A stretch of 64,000 nucleotides of DNA from Patulibacter sp. (GTDB taxonomy: Bacteria > Actinomycetota > Thermoleophilia > Solirubrobacterales > Solirubrobacteraceae). Positions 16,981 through 26,600 of the stretch are shown piece by piece (position 1 is the first letter of the stretch; every line of letters starts with the position of its first letter). The translations under genes were made by a program, and so were the position numbers. The stretch is taken from positions 1-64,000 of the forward strand of contig NZ_JAURWA010000030.1 in NCBI RefSeq assembly GCF_030655195.1. Reading direction: 5' to 3'. The notes beneath the pieces were generated by a model. The model made no database searches. It was given only the letters and a program-made list of their open reading frames with translations, and was not told the origin of the DNA.

Positions 16981-17619
16981 CGTGACCCCATGTTCCCGAT
17001 CGGGGAGCCCGGGACGCGGGGGACGGGCGATGCGGGGGTTCGGTGGGGCGGTGGGCGGCGTGGGGCGGCGGGCCGTGGCGGGCGCTCGTGGGGGCGGGAC
17101 GGGGGTGCCGGGTGTCGCCGTGTTCCGGGATACGTTGCCTGGGTGCACGTTCTGGGGAACGCGGCGCGGGTGATGCGGGCACCGGGGGTCGGGCGGGCTC
17201 GTGTTCCAAGAATGCGATGCCGGGGCGCGTCTTTCTGGAACCCGGCGTGTGTGGTCCCCGCGGCGAGCGTCGTGTTCCAAGGACGTGATGCTGGGGCGCG
17301 CCTTTCTGGAACCCGGCGTGCGTGGGCCCCGCGGCGAGCGTCGTGTTCCAAGGACGCGATGCCGGGGCGCGCGTTCTGGGAACACGGCGCCTGGTGACCG
17401 GTGTGGGTCGGCCACCGGGGCCGACGCCCGCGCGTCACCGGCGCAGCGTGCTGCCGCCTGTCGGTTCCGGGCCTGGAAGCACCCGGCGACATGCCGCCCC
17501 GGTCGGGTCTCCAGGACGCTCGGTCCGGTCCACGTCGTACCGTGGCGGGTCGCCGCCCGGCGGTCGCCGGGTCCGCCCGTGCCCACGGGCCCTCCCGCCT
17601 GCGCCCCGGGCCCTTCTGC
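16981..17619. other. 640-bp gene-free region holding the repeat array
   Basis: The divergent gap between zwf and the putative lipoprotein gene. Its centre is the 71-bp repeat array at 17120-17413. Open frames crossing it on both strands encode the repeated residues of the array and have no domain, so I do not call them. The 140 bases next to zwf and the 200 bases before 17620 show no clear promoter. Confidence 0.5.
17120..17413. repeat. REP-like array: three 71-bp units plus one degenerate copy, each a hairpin
   Basis: Units begin at GTGTTCC at 17201, 17272 and 17343 (period 71), with a degenerate unit at 17120 (period 81). Each unit contains an imperfect palindrome: a left arm GTGTTCCAAGGACGCG, a loop ATGCCGGGG (one base changed in unit 2) and a right arm CGCG...TTCTGG(G)AAC. 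Unit 3 has the cleanest outer arms, GTGTTCC with GGAACAC (17343-17349 and 17379-17385). The spacer between hairpins, with CCCCGCGGCGAGCGTC, is also conserved. Tandem palindromes in an intergenic region are typical of REP/BIME elements. No transposase of the REP-associated type is visible in the window. Confidence 0.8.
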
Positions 17620-18642
17620 ATGCACGTTCCTCACCTCCTCCCCACGGCCGTGGTGGCCGCGACCCTGGCGCTGGTCGCGACCGGCTGCGGGCTGGACACG
17701 TCGGAGGACGTCGTCGGACCGGAGGTCGACGCCGCGCGCGACGCAGCGGTGGTGCCGGGGGTCGCGACCGGCGAGGCGACGACGGGCCCCGCGCCCACCG
17801 ATGTTGCGGGCGCGCCGTCGGCCGCCGGACGGGAGCCGACGTCGACGACCGCGGCGGCACCGACCGCCGGCCAGACGCAGCCGTCCGCGGCGGTGCCGGC
17901 CGCGGGATCGGTACCGACGACCGCGGGGGCGCCGGCCGCCGACCTGACGGCGACGTCCGCCGGCCCGGCCCCGACGAGCACGGTGGCACCGATCGCCGGC
18001 CTGACGTCGTCGACCGCCGGGACGCCGACCGCCGGGTCGCGGACGGCCGCGCCGCCCCCCGGGACCCGGGCACGGACGACCGCCGGGACCGCCCCCGCCG
18101 CCCCGACGCGCCTGCACACCCCGAGTCTCGTCGGCCTGCCCGCGTCGGCCGCGCCCCTGCGGCTGGGCGCCTCGGGGTTCCGGTCCGAGTACGGGCGGCG
18201 CTACGACGTCGTCCGGCAGTCGGGGCGGACCGCGGTCCTGCGCGCGGGGCACCGGGCGGACCGGCCCGTCACCGCGCAGACGCCCGCCCGGCCCGCGTCG
18301 GTGCGCCCTGGCGACGTCGTCGCGACGGCCACGACCCGGACGCCGGTCCCGGGGGGCCGGCGACCGCGGCTGATCACGGTCCGCTGGGGGACGTTGCGCC
18401 TCCGGGACGATGTCCTCGAGATCGGCGGACTCGGTCGGATGGCCGACTGCGACCGCCTCGACCACGTGCAGCTCGGGCCGCGCGGCGCGGCGTCGCGCAC
18501 CGTCCGCGTCTGGGTGATCGCCCCGCCGGACGAGCCGCGTGCCGGGTGCACGCGCCGGCAGCCGCGGGTGATCCGCCTGCGACCCGGCGCCGGCTGGGAC
18601 CGGGACACGGTCGCCGTCGACGTCGCGGCCGACCGGCGCTGA
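17620..18642 (+). CDS. Putative lipoprotein with Ala/Thr/Pro-rich stalk
   Basis: A 340-residue predicted exported lipoprotein. The signal peptide LLPTAVVAATLALVATGC has a lipobox (VATGC) with Cys23 as the lipidation site. Residues about 50-165 are a low-complexity Ala-Thr-Pro-Gly stalk built from loose repeats of TAGxPTxxS. The C-terminal 175 residues (GLPASAAPLRLGASGFRSEYG onward) look globular, with three cysteines (ADC, GC) and many Arg; I recognise no family. ATG 17620 is picked because the signal peptide begins there, though no Shine-Dalgarno sequence is evident. Codon bias is like its neighbours. It is convergent with the hydrolase at 18694. Confidence 0.55.
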   Translation: MHVPHLLPTAVVAATLALVATGCGLDTSEDVVGPEVDAARDAAVVPGVATGEATTGPAPTDVAGAPSAAGREPTSTTAAAPTAGQTQPSAAVPAAGSVPTTAGAPAADLTATSAGPAPTSTVAPIAGLTSSTAGTPTAGSRTAAPPPGTRARTTAGTAPAAPTRLHTPSLVGLPASAAPLRLGASGFRSEYGRRYDVVRQSGRTAVLRAGHRADRPVTAQTPARPASVRPGDVVATATTRTPVPGGRRPRLITVRWGTLRLRDDVLEIGGLGRMADCDRLDHVQLGPRGAASRTVRVWVIAPPDEPRAGCTRRQPRVIRLRPGAGWDRDTVAVDVAADRR

Positions 18643-18693
18643 GCGGCGCGGCCCCGGCGTCCGCCCCCGCCTCGCCGCCCGCCCCGCGCACCC

Positions 18694-19521
18694 TCACCCC
18701 CCGGCGAACCCCAGGACCAGCTGCGCCGTCTCGAGCGGCACGTCGAGCTGCGGGCAGTGGCCGACGCCGTCCAGCTCGATCCAGTCGGCGTGGGGGAGCC
18801 AGTCGCGGCGGAAGCGCTCCGCGGTGGCCGGCCAGGGGAGCAGCCGGTCCTCGGTGCCCCAGGCGATGCGCACCGGGCAGGTGATGCGCTCGGCGTCCAG
18901 GTCGTAGCCCTCGCGGGCGGCGAACTCCAGCAGTGGTGCGGCGTCGCAGCGGGCGACGCCGAGCAGCTGGTGGGCCAGGAGCTCGGCGGGCAGGTGCTCG
19001 TGGTTCTCGGTCAGGAGCGCGGTCGCGCGCCGGCGGCCCTCCGGGGTCGACAGGAGCGACCGGGCGTGCGGGGCGATCGACCGCGCCTGCCGCTGCAGGT
19101 CGCCCTGCGACGACAGGAGCCCGCGGTACGAGACGTCGCCCGCCGGCCAGCCGCCCGCCGGGGCGAAGGCGACGACCGACCGCGCCCGGCCGCGGGCGGC
19201 GAGCTGGAGCGCCACGAACCCGCCGAGCGAGTTGCCGACGAGGTGCGCGGTCGGGAACCCGGCCTCCTCCATCGCCCGCTCGACCGCATCGGGGAGGGTC
19301 GCCGCGTCCACCCGGTCCGGCAGGGGCGGCCCGCCCGCGTGGCCGGCGAGGGTCACGGCGAGGACGTCGTGCCCGCGCTCCAGCGCCGGCAGCACGAGCT
19401 CCCACACCCGCCAGGTGTCGAGGAACCCGTGCAGGAGGACGAGGGGCGAACCGGACCCGCCACGGTGCGACGCGGTGAACACAGCCGCCCGCAGGTCGTC
19501 GTCCCCGCCCGCGTCCCCCAC
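18694..19521 (-). CDS. Alpha/beta-hydrolase
   Basis: A 275-residue cytoplasmic hydrolase of the epoxide hydrolase/esterase type. The oxyanion-side motif is LVLLHGFLDTW (residues 27-37). The nucleophile elbow is GNSLGG with Ser as nucleophile, the acidic residue lies in WGTEDRLLPW, and the catalytic His is in GVGHCPQLD, so the triad is complete. Between them a helical cap (about residues 125-205) is present. It starts at GTG 19521, three bases after the stop of the upstream dehydrogenase gene, so the two form an operon. The substrate cannot be told. Confidence 0.88.
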   Translation of the reverse strand: MGDAGGDDDLRAAVFTASHRGGSGSPLVLLHGFLDTWRVWELVLPALERGHDVLAVTLAGHAGGPPLPDRVDAATLPDAVERAMEEAGFPTAHLVGNSLGGFVALQLAARGRARSVVAFAPAGGWPAGDVSYRGLLSSQGDLQRQARSIAPHARSLLSTPEGRRRATALLTENHEHLPAELLAHQLLGVARCDAAPLLEFAAREGYDLDAERITCPVRIAWGTEDRLLPWPATAERFRRDWLPHADWIELDGVGHCPQLDVPLETAQLVLGFAGG

Positions 19522-19524
19522 TCC

Positions 19525-20664
19525 TCAGCCCTTGGGGTGCGGGTACTCCGCCGAGCGGCCCTGGAACGACAGGATGCGCGGGTTCTGGACGCGACCCTCG
19601 CGGATCTCGATCGCGCGCCGGATCGTCTCGCTGCGGTCCCACTCGGCCGGGCCGGCGGCCACGATCGGCAGGTACTCCAGGAGCGCCTCGCTGTTCTCCC
19701 ACGTGGAGGAGTCCCAGAGGAACGACGGACTGTGGTCGACGGCGTAGTAGTGGACCCCCTCGCCGACCTCGATCATCGGGTCGGCGAACGAGGTGGGCCG
19801 CGCCCACTCGAAGCCCATGCCCTCGTCGCACGAGACGTCCACGATCAGCGAGCCGGGCTGGAACAGCGGCAGGTCGTCGCAGGTGGCGAACGTCAGCGGG
19901 TCGTCGGTGTCCTGGAGGATGCAGTTGACGACGATGTCGTAGCCGGCCAGCTCCTTCGCCAGCGGCAGCGGCGCCGGGCCGGCGGACGGCAGCATCATCA
20001 GGCCGGCCTCGTCGCGCTCGAACTGCTGCATCCGCACCGAGGCGAACGGCGACGCGACGGAGGACACGCTGCGCTGCGTCAGGACCGTGACGTCGGAGAC
20101 GCCGAGCGCCGAGAGGCCGCGGACCGCGCCACGCGCGGTCGCGCCGAAGCTGATGACGGCCGCGCGCAGCCGGCGGCCGTAGTCGCCCGTCGCGCCGCGC
20201 AGCTGCATCGCGTGCAGGACGGAGCAGTACCCCGCCAGCTCGTTGTTCTTGTGGAACACGTGGACCGAGAAGTTGCCCTCCTTGGTCCAGTGGTTCATCG
20301 CCTCCCACGCGATCAGGGTCAGGCCGCGGTCGATCGCCAGCTGGGTGAGCGCCTCGTCCTGCACGCAGTGCGGCCAGCCCCACACGACCTGGCCCTCGCG
20401 CAGCCCCTCGAGGTCGGCGACCAGGGGCTTGGGCAGGAGGATGACGTCGCTCTCCGCCAAGAGTTCCTCGCGGCTGCACATGCCGGCGACGAGGGGCTCG
20501 AGCTCGGCGTCGGAGCGGCCGAAGCGCTCGCCGTAGCCGTGCTCCAGCGTCATCCGCGCGCGCAGCTCGGGGGCGATGCGCTCGATGTGCGCGGGGTGGA
20601 TCGCCAGTCGGCGCTCGTCGGCCTTGCCGGAGGACGAGACGACACCGATGGAGAGCTGAGGCAC
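19525..20664 (-). CDS. Alanine dehydrogenase/PNT-fold oxidoreductase, N5-(carboxyethyl)ornithine synthase-like
   Basis: A 379-residue NAD(P)-dependent enzyme of the alanine dehydrogenase/transhydrogenase/saccharopine dehydrogenase superfamily. The N-terminal half has RRLAIHPAHIERI and ILLPKPLVADLEGLREGQVVWGWPHCVQD, which match the pyruvate/2-oxoacid lobe of the family. WEAMNHWTKEG and the Rossmann segment AVISFGATARGAVRGLSALG (a G-x-T-A-x-G variant of the dinucleotide loop) follow. The combination is closest, from memory, to N5-(1-carboxyethyl)ornithine synthase, which condenses ornithine and pyruvate reductively. It starts at GTG 20664 with a -10-like TAGACT six bases before, which suggests a leaderless mRNA. 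Confidence 0.75.
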   Translation of the reverse strand: MPQLSIGVVSSSGKADERRLAIHPAHIERIAPELRARMTLEHGYGERFGRSDAELEPLVAGMCSREELLAESDVILLPKPLVADLEGLREGQVVWGWPHCVQDEALTQLAIDRGLTLIAWEAMNHWTKEGNFSVHVFHKNNELAGYCSVLHAMQLRGATGDYGRRLRAAVISFGATARGAVRGLSALGVSDVTVLTQRSVSSVASPFASVRMQQFERDEAGLMMLPSAGPAPLPLAKELAGYDIVVNCILQDTDDPLTFATCDDLPLFQPGSLIVDVSCDEGMGFEWARPTSFADPMIEVGEGVHYYAVDHSPSFLWDSSTWENSEALLEYLPIVAAGPAEWDRSETIRRAIEIREGRVQNPRILSFQGRSAEYPHPKG

Positions 20665-21211
20665 CCCACGAGTCTACGGGCGGGTGTCGGGCGGCCCCGG
20701 CAGGCGTGGCGCAGAAACGCTCGCCTACGTAGGAAATCACCACGGATCGACACCGTGTCAGATGTGTGCGGTGTCCGCGAAACCCCTGTTGTACAGCGGT
20801 CCTCCGGTGCTCGGCGCGGCTTGTACGCGATGGATCACATTCGTCTTGATCTACGTATTAGGTTCGAGCCGTGCAGCATCCACGGACACCACCGGTGGGG
20901 CCACGGAACGACGTGTCGGACGTCGTCCCGGGCCCCGCGACACGCCGGGCCCGCCGACCTTGGTGGTCCACGTCGCGTCTGCTCGCGTTCTCGTGAGCCC
21001 GTCCGTCGTCGCCGCGTCCTCCGGGACGCGGGACGTGCGCCGACCGGCCTGACCGCCGGCCCGCACCTGCCGCCCGACGTCCGGTCGGCTCCCCGTCCCG
21101 GCCCCCTCGAGGGCCGGCCGAGGAGTCCGCCGGACGTCACCGCCCGTCGGCGGCCGTCCTCCGGGGCGACCGACCCCGGGTCTCGTCCGATCATCCACAA
21201 GGGATCTGTCC
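20665..21211. other. 547-bp divergent intergenic region
   Basis: No credible gene. It contains a perfect palindrome CCTACGTAGG (20724-20733), the 11-bp palindrome GACACCGTGTC (20749-20759), and a relatively AT-rich island around 20840-20866 (with TTGATC, TACGTA and TAGGTT) that is the likely promoter zone of the beta-helix gene. A 10-bp palindrome CCCTCGAGGG lies at 21104-21113. Confidence 0.45.
20671..20676 (-). promoter_or_regulatory. -10 element TAGACT of a leaderless transcript
   Basis: On the minus strand TAGACT is followed by six bases and then GTG 20664, so transcription should begin at the start codon itself. No Shine-Dalgarno sequence is present. No recognisable -35 is seen. Confidence 0.5.
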
Positions 21212-23635
21212 ATGAAGACCTTCGCCGTGCGGCCATCCGTCGCACTGATGGCGGTCGCGGGGAGCCTGGCCTTCGCGTCATCGGCCGGAGCGGCAACGCT
21301 CGCGGTCGACGACGACGGAGCCGACTGCCCCGCCGCGCCGTACACCTCGATCCAGTCCGCGGTCAACGCCGCGGTCCCGGGAGACACCGTCGCGGTGTGC
21401 GCCGGGGACTACGCCGAGGGCCCCGGCACGGTGGGGAGCAACGCGCTCCTCATCACCAAGAGCCTGACGCTCAAGGGCGCCGGCGCCGACCTCGTCCACA
21501 TCTCGCCGAAGGCGTCCTCCACGGCCGGCGGCCGGATCATGGAGACGACCCCGGACCTGCGCAACGGCCTGGGCGACATCGTCGCCGTCGTCGGCGCGCC
21601 GACCCGGCCGATCACGGTCGACATCAGCGGCGTCACGGTCGACGGCTTCGACCCCGACGACAAGCCGATCGTCGTCGAGGCCGGCGTCGTCTACCTCGAC
21701 GCCAAGGGCTCGATCAACCGCAGCCGCGTGACGAACCTCGTCACCTCCGAGGCCGACACCGCCTTCCAGCAGGACGGTGGCTACCGCGGCTCGCAGCCCG
21801 GCATCGGCATCGTGCAGACCTCGTCGACGCGCAACGCGCTGAACGACGGCACGCGCACGCTGAAGATCGAGCTGACGCGCGTCGACAAGTACAACCGGTT
21901 CGGCGTCCTCATCGACGGCGCGACCAACGACACCCCGCCGCTGACCCCGTCGGGCGTCATCAACCGCGGCGAGATCACGGCGAGCCAGATCGTCGGCCGC
22001 ACGCAGTGCATCAACTTCGCCGGCACCGGCAACTGCGGCAGCCGCGGCACGGTCGACAACCTGACCACCGGCCCGCTGTTCGGGCAGGACGGCGTTCGGG
22101 TCACCGCCGGCTCGCGTGCGCAGATCTCCGACTCGCTGATCTCGCAGAACCTCGTCAACGGCACCGGTGCCCCGGTCCGCCCGACCGTCGCCAACGGCGA
22201 CACGATCACCGCGCCGGGCAGCAACAACGGCAACCTCAACCTCGGTGCGGGCATCCGCCTGATCGGGGCGTTCCTCACCACGCCGCCGGTGTCCTCGGGC
22301 CTGAACCGGACGTACAACACGTCGGTCACGCGCTCGAACATCATGGACAACGCCTATGGCGCCCTGAACCTCCAGGCCGACGGCGCCACCGCCAACACCG
22401 GCACGAAGAACAACGCCGGCGGCGCGTCGAACGTCTTCCTCGCCGAGAACAACTGGTGGGGCCTGCGGGTCACCTCCCGCGCGGCCGGCGCCCCGGCCAA
22501 CTCCGGCCCCGCGATCTCGCCGACGGCCAACCAGCCCTGGCCGGAGAACCCGGTCAACGGCACCGCGGCCACGGACTCCGACGACCCGGCGGGGATCACC
22601 TCGACGGCCGTCGACATGTTCCCGTTCCGGAGCGGCGTCGCGTCGACGCCCGACACGGGGCAGTTCACCCTCGCCAACGCGCCGCTCCCGATGGACGACG
22701 CGGCGCCGACCGGCGTCTCGATCGTCGCGAGCGCGCCGACGGTCGCCCCGGGCGGCAGCATCACGCTGACGGCCACGGGCGAGGACGACTACGGCGTCAA
22801 GCGGATCCGCTTCTACGACGGCGGCACGCTGATCGGTGAGACGACCGCGAAGAGCCCGACGACGACGGTCGCCCTCCCGGCGGACGCCGCCTGCGGCAGC
22901 ACGCGCTCCTACACCGCGCTGGTCGGCGACTCGCTCGGCCAGACCACGGGCTCGGCCCCGGTCGTCGTGACGGTCGCCTGCCCGGCGCCCGCCCCGGCCC
23001 CCGGTCCGGGCACCTCGCCCGCCCCGGCTCCGGCCCCGGCACCCGCCCCGGCCCCGGCCCCGGCGGTCCCGACGATCTCGTTCGGCGTCAAGCCCACGAC
23101 GATCCCGGGCTCCGGCTCGACGGTCTCCCTCGCGGTGTCCGCCGCGGCCGGCGTCCAGCGCGTCGAGGTCCGCCTCGGCGGCCGCCTCGTCTGCACCGAG
23201 ACGAAGGCGCCGTACAGCTGCAAGATCAAGCCGACGGGCGCCGACGTCGGCGTCCAGGCGCTGACCGCGACGATCGTCGACAAGAACGGCAGCACGTCGG
23301 TCGTGACCTCCCGGGTGACGGTCGCGAAGTTCAAGCCGACGCTCCGCTCCAAGGTCACGAAGAAGAAGGTCGGCAGCCGTCTGCGCCGCACCTTCAAGGC
23401 CACCCTCGTCCTGCCCAAGGGCGTGACCAAGGCCCAGGGTTGCAAGGGCACGGTGACCCTCGTCGTCCGTCGCAACGGCCAGTCCGTCATCAACCAGCAG
23501 GTCAAGGTCTCCAAGTCCTGCACCGTCACCCGCTCGGTCACCGCCGCGCGGTCCGGCCAGAAGTTCACCGTGAGCGCGCGCTACGGCGGCAGCTCGGTGC
23601 TGGCCTCCAAGTCCATCAGCCGGAGGTTCTCGTGA
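21212..23635 (+). CDS. Secreted parallel beta-helix protein with Pro-Ala linker and basic C-terminal domains
   Basis: An 807-residue exported protein. A signal peptide ends at AGAATL. Residues 30-470 look like a right-handed parallel beta-helix: YTSIQSAVNAAVPGDTVAVCAGDYAEGP is the usual first-rung motif of pectate-lyase-like/NosD-type proteins, and Asn-Gly-rich rungs follow. About residues 495-590 form an Ig-like domain (PTGVSIVASAPTVAPGGSITLTATG onward). A (PA)n/(AP)n linker near 590-620 leads to a second Ig-like domain and a Lys/Arg-rich tail ending SISRRFS. The catalytic residues of lyases cannot be identified, so a binding or structural role is as likely. The stop overlaps the M14 gene start (GTGA). 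Confidence 0.85.
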   Translation: MKTFAVRPSVALMAVAGSLAFASSAGAATLAVDDDGADCPAAPYTSIQSAVNAAVPGDTVAVCAGDYAEGPGTVGSNALLITKSLTLKGAGADLVHISPKASSTAGGRIMETTPDLRNGLGDIVAVVGAPTRPITVDISGVTVDGFDPDDKPIVVEAGVVYLDAKGSINRSRVTNLVTSEADTAFQQDGGYRGSQPGIGIVQTSSTRNALNDGTRTLKIELTRVDKYNRFGVLIDGATNDTPPLTPSGVINRGEITASQIVGRTQCINFAGTGNCGSRGTVDNLTTGPLFGQDGVRVTAGSRAQISDSLISQNLVNGTGAPVRPTVANGDTITAPGSNNGNLNLGAGIRLIGAFLTTPPVSSGLNRTYNTSVTRSNIMDNAYGALNLQADGATANTGTKNNAGGASNVFLAENNWWGLRVTSRAAGAPANSGPAISPTANQPWPENPVNGTAATDSDDPAGITSTAVDMFPFRSGVASTPDTGQFTLANAPLPMDDAAPTGVSIVASAPTVAPGGSITLTATGEDDYGVKRIRFYDGGTLIGETTAKSPTTTVALPADAACGSTRSYTALVGDSLGQTTGSAPVVVTVACPAPAPAPGPGTSPAPAPAPAPAPAPAPAVPTISFGVKPTTIPGSGSTVSLAVSAAAGVQRVEVRLGGRLVCTETKAPYSCKIKPTGADVGVQALTATIVDKNGSTSVVTSRVTVAKFKPTLRSKVTKKKVGSRLRRTFKATLVLPKGVTKAQGCKGTVTLVVRRNGQSVINQQVKVSKSCTVTRSVTAARSGQKFTVSARYGGSSVLASKSISRRFS

Positions 23636-26600
23636 CGTCCCGTCGCATGAAGGCCACGCGAGCGCTGCTCGCCGTGGCCGCAACGGCGCTCGCCGGATCG
23701 GCCGCGCTGCCCGCAGCGTCGGTCGCCGCCGACGCGCCCCCCACGCAGTGCTCCGCCGCGCCCACCTTCGACGCCGGCGTGCTGTCGTGGGACAAGTTCT
23801 GGGCGGCGACGAAGGTCGCCATCGCCTCGAACAGCGCCGCTGACTGGGCGGCGGTCAAGGCGACCGACCCGTCGGTCCAGGCGACCCTGACCGGTCTGGC
23901 CCCGAAGGCCGTCCCGGCCCTCGGTACCGGTGCCGCACAGGCCGGCGGTGGCGCCGAGTCCGGCGGCGTCGGCGGTGCGACCCCGCAGGGCCGCAACCAG
24001 AGCGACGTGAACCTCGCCTACGCGGACTACCTCGTCCGCGTCACGGCCGACAACCCGCGCGTGAAGGTCATCAACAAGGAGATCGGCAAGTCCTCCCTGG
24101 GCCGCCGCATCGCCTTCTACGTGGTCGGCACGCCGGTCAACATCAACAACCTCGACGGCCCGAACGGCGACGCGGCGTACTGGCGCGGCGTCCGCGCCGG
24201 TGACATCCCGGAGGAGGACGGCCTGGAGGCCGCGGTCTCCAAGCCGGCCTTCGGCTGGATCACGGCGACCCCGCACGGTGGCGAGTCCGCCGCCGGCGAG
24301 TCGATCACGCGTGAGCTCTACGAGCTCGCCGCGCGCACCGACTGCGGCAACGTCAAGCGCCTGGTGAACATGGACCTGTTCATCCAGCTCGTGCGCAACC
24401 CCGACGGCCGCGACGCCGTCCAGCGCACCACCGCGTTCGGGTTCGACCCCAACCGCGACTTCGGCACGCGGAACTACGTCGAGAACAGCGAGTTCATCCC
24501 CAAGATGAACGAGTACCCCGGCCTGTTCTTCATTGACGCCCATCAGCAGGGCGGCTCGGCGTACTTCTTCCCGCCGAACGAGGACCCGGTCCACCACGAG
24601 ATCTCGAGCTTCACGCTCGACACGGTCCAGAACAAGATCGGTCCGGCGCTGCAGGGCGCGTTCAACGACACGTCGACGCTCTACAACAACTACAGCCAGT
24701 ACGACCTGTTCACGCCGGAGTACGGCGACACGGTCCCGTCGCTGATCATGGGCGCGGCCGGCATGACGTACGAGAAGGGCAACGCCGAGGTCTACTCCAA
24801 GCAGGTCTACGACCACTACCTCGCGATCGACACGACGATCAACACGATCGCCAACGACAAGATCAAGACCACCCAGGACTGGGTGCGCCAGTGGCAGGAC
24901 GCCGTCTCGCAGGGCGCGGACTGCACCCTGCAGCCGAACAAGCTGGTCTCGCCGCTGCACGACGAGCTGACGCCGATCCCGGCGGACAAGCGCGTCTGCG
25001 GCTACTTCTTCCCGCCGGACCAGCACACCGGTGACGTCGGGAAGCTGATCGACGAGATGCAGGAGACCGGCGTCAAGGTCTTCAAGCTCAACAGCGCGAC
25101 GACCCTCTCGGGCGTCAAGGAGTACGGCAAGGACGCGAAGACCGCGACCCTGCCGGCGGGCACGCTCTACATCCCGATGGCCCAGGGCATGAAGCACTGG
25201 ATCCAGTCGGTCATGGGCGAGAACCCGTTCATCCCGTACCCGTACTACTACGACGTCGTGACCTGGTCCTACGGGATGCAGCGCGGCCTCGCGGGCTCCG
25301 GCTTCCTGACGGAGAAGGGCTCGGTCCCGACCGACATCACGCAGGTCGGAGCGCTGGACCTCGGCACCGCACCCACCGAGGCGTCGCCGGTCTACGCGTT
25401 CAACACGGACTCGGCGAAGGGCCTCGTGCTCTCCGCCAAGCTCCTGGGCAAGGGCGTCGCGGTCTCCCGCGCGACCACCGCGTTCACCGCGGCGGGCAAG
25501 CGGTTCTTCACCGGCGCGGCGCTCGTCCGGGCCACGTCGCTGACGGCAGCGGGCGTCGACATCAAGGCGCTGGCCGCCGAGCAGGACACCCCGGTCTCCG
25601 GCCTTGGCAGCTTCCCGGTCGCCACGAAGGCGATGACGAAGCCGAAGATCGGCCTCTTCACGGGTTCGGCCGCGGTCCCGGGCAACCCGCTGTACCCGAC
25701 GACGGCGACCGATCCGAGCCCGAGCACCACGGGCGCGATCGGTGTGAACGCCGGACACTGCGCGGCACCCGGAGCTCCGACGGGCGCCACCTCGTTCTGC
25801 GAGGCGCTGTTCACGCTGCGGGTCAAGGACGACATGCCGGCCGACAGCGTCGTGCCGATCACGTCGACGCAGGTCAACGCGGGTGAGCTCGTCACCGGCG
25901 GCTACACCGCGATCATCGGCGCCGGGGCGAACATCACCGGCACGACGGCGACGGCGGTGCAGGCCTTCGTCAACGGGGGCGGCCGCTACGTCAACTACGG
26001 CACCAGCGGTGCGACGGGTGCCCGCAACGCCGGCCTGAGCAACGTCACGCAGACGACGGTGCAGTCGAACATGAAGACGCCGGGCTCGACCTACGACGCG
26101 ACGTTCGACACCAGCGACCCGGTCGCCTGGGGCTTCGACCTCGGCGGCTGGATCTACCGCGCCTCCTCGACGGACCCGATGTTCGACGCGGCGTCCCTGA
26201 CGGGCACCACGCCGAATCCGGCCTCGACGGCGGCGGTCAGCTACGCGACGGACCTCAACTCCGCCAAGTCGCTGAACGGGCAGAAGTACGGCCTGTCGGT
26301 CAACGCCACGGGCCCCGGCCTGCTGGACGGCCGCCCGGCGGTCATCAGCAGCTCGCCCGGCCAGGGTCACGCGACGGTGTTCGGCTGGAACCCGTTCTAC
26401 CGGGCCTGGAAGGACCAGGACGAGCGTCTGGTCCTGAACGCGGCGATGTACCCGACGACGGCGACGGTCCCCGCCGACACCGCGGCCGTGGCGAAGGCCG
26501 CTGCCGCTCCGGACGCCCCGGCGCCCGTCGCCCTGACCGCGAAGACCACGGTCGAGGAGAACGCGCCGGTGAAGAAGGCGGACCTGCCCAAGCCGGTCCA

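Noticed and set aside
17201-17397. Protein-coding frames with repeated residues in the repeat array
   Set aside because: The repetition comes from the DNA palindromes; no start signals, domains or conserved composition support a gene.
17120-17413. CRISPR array
   Set aside because: The spacers between repeats are also conserved and the units are long hairpins; there are no cas genes.
16981-18465. N-terminal extension of zwf through the repeat array
   Set aside because: The extra 495 codons are low-complexity or repeat-encoded, while the G6PD fold starts at ATG 16980.
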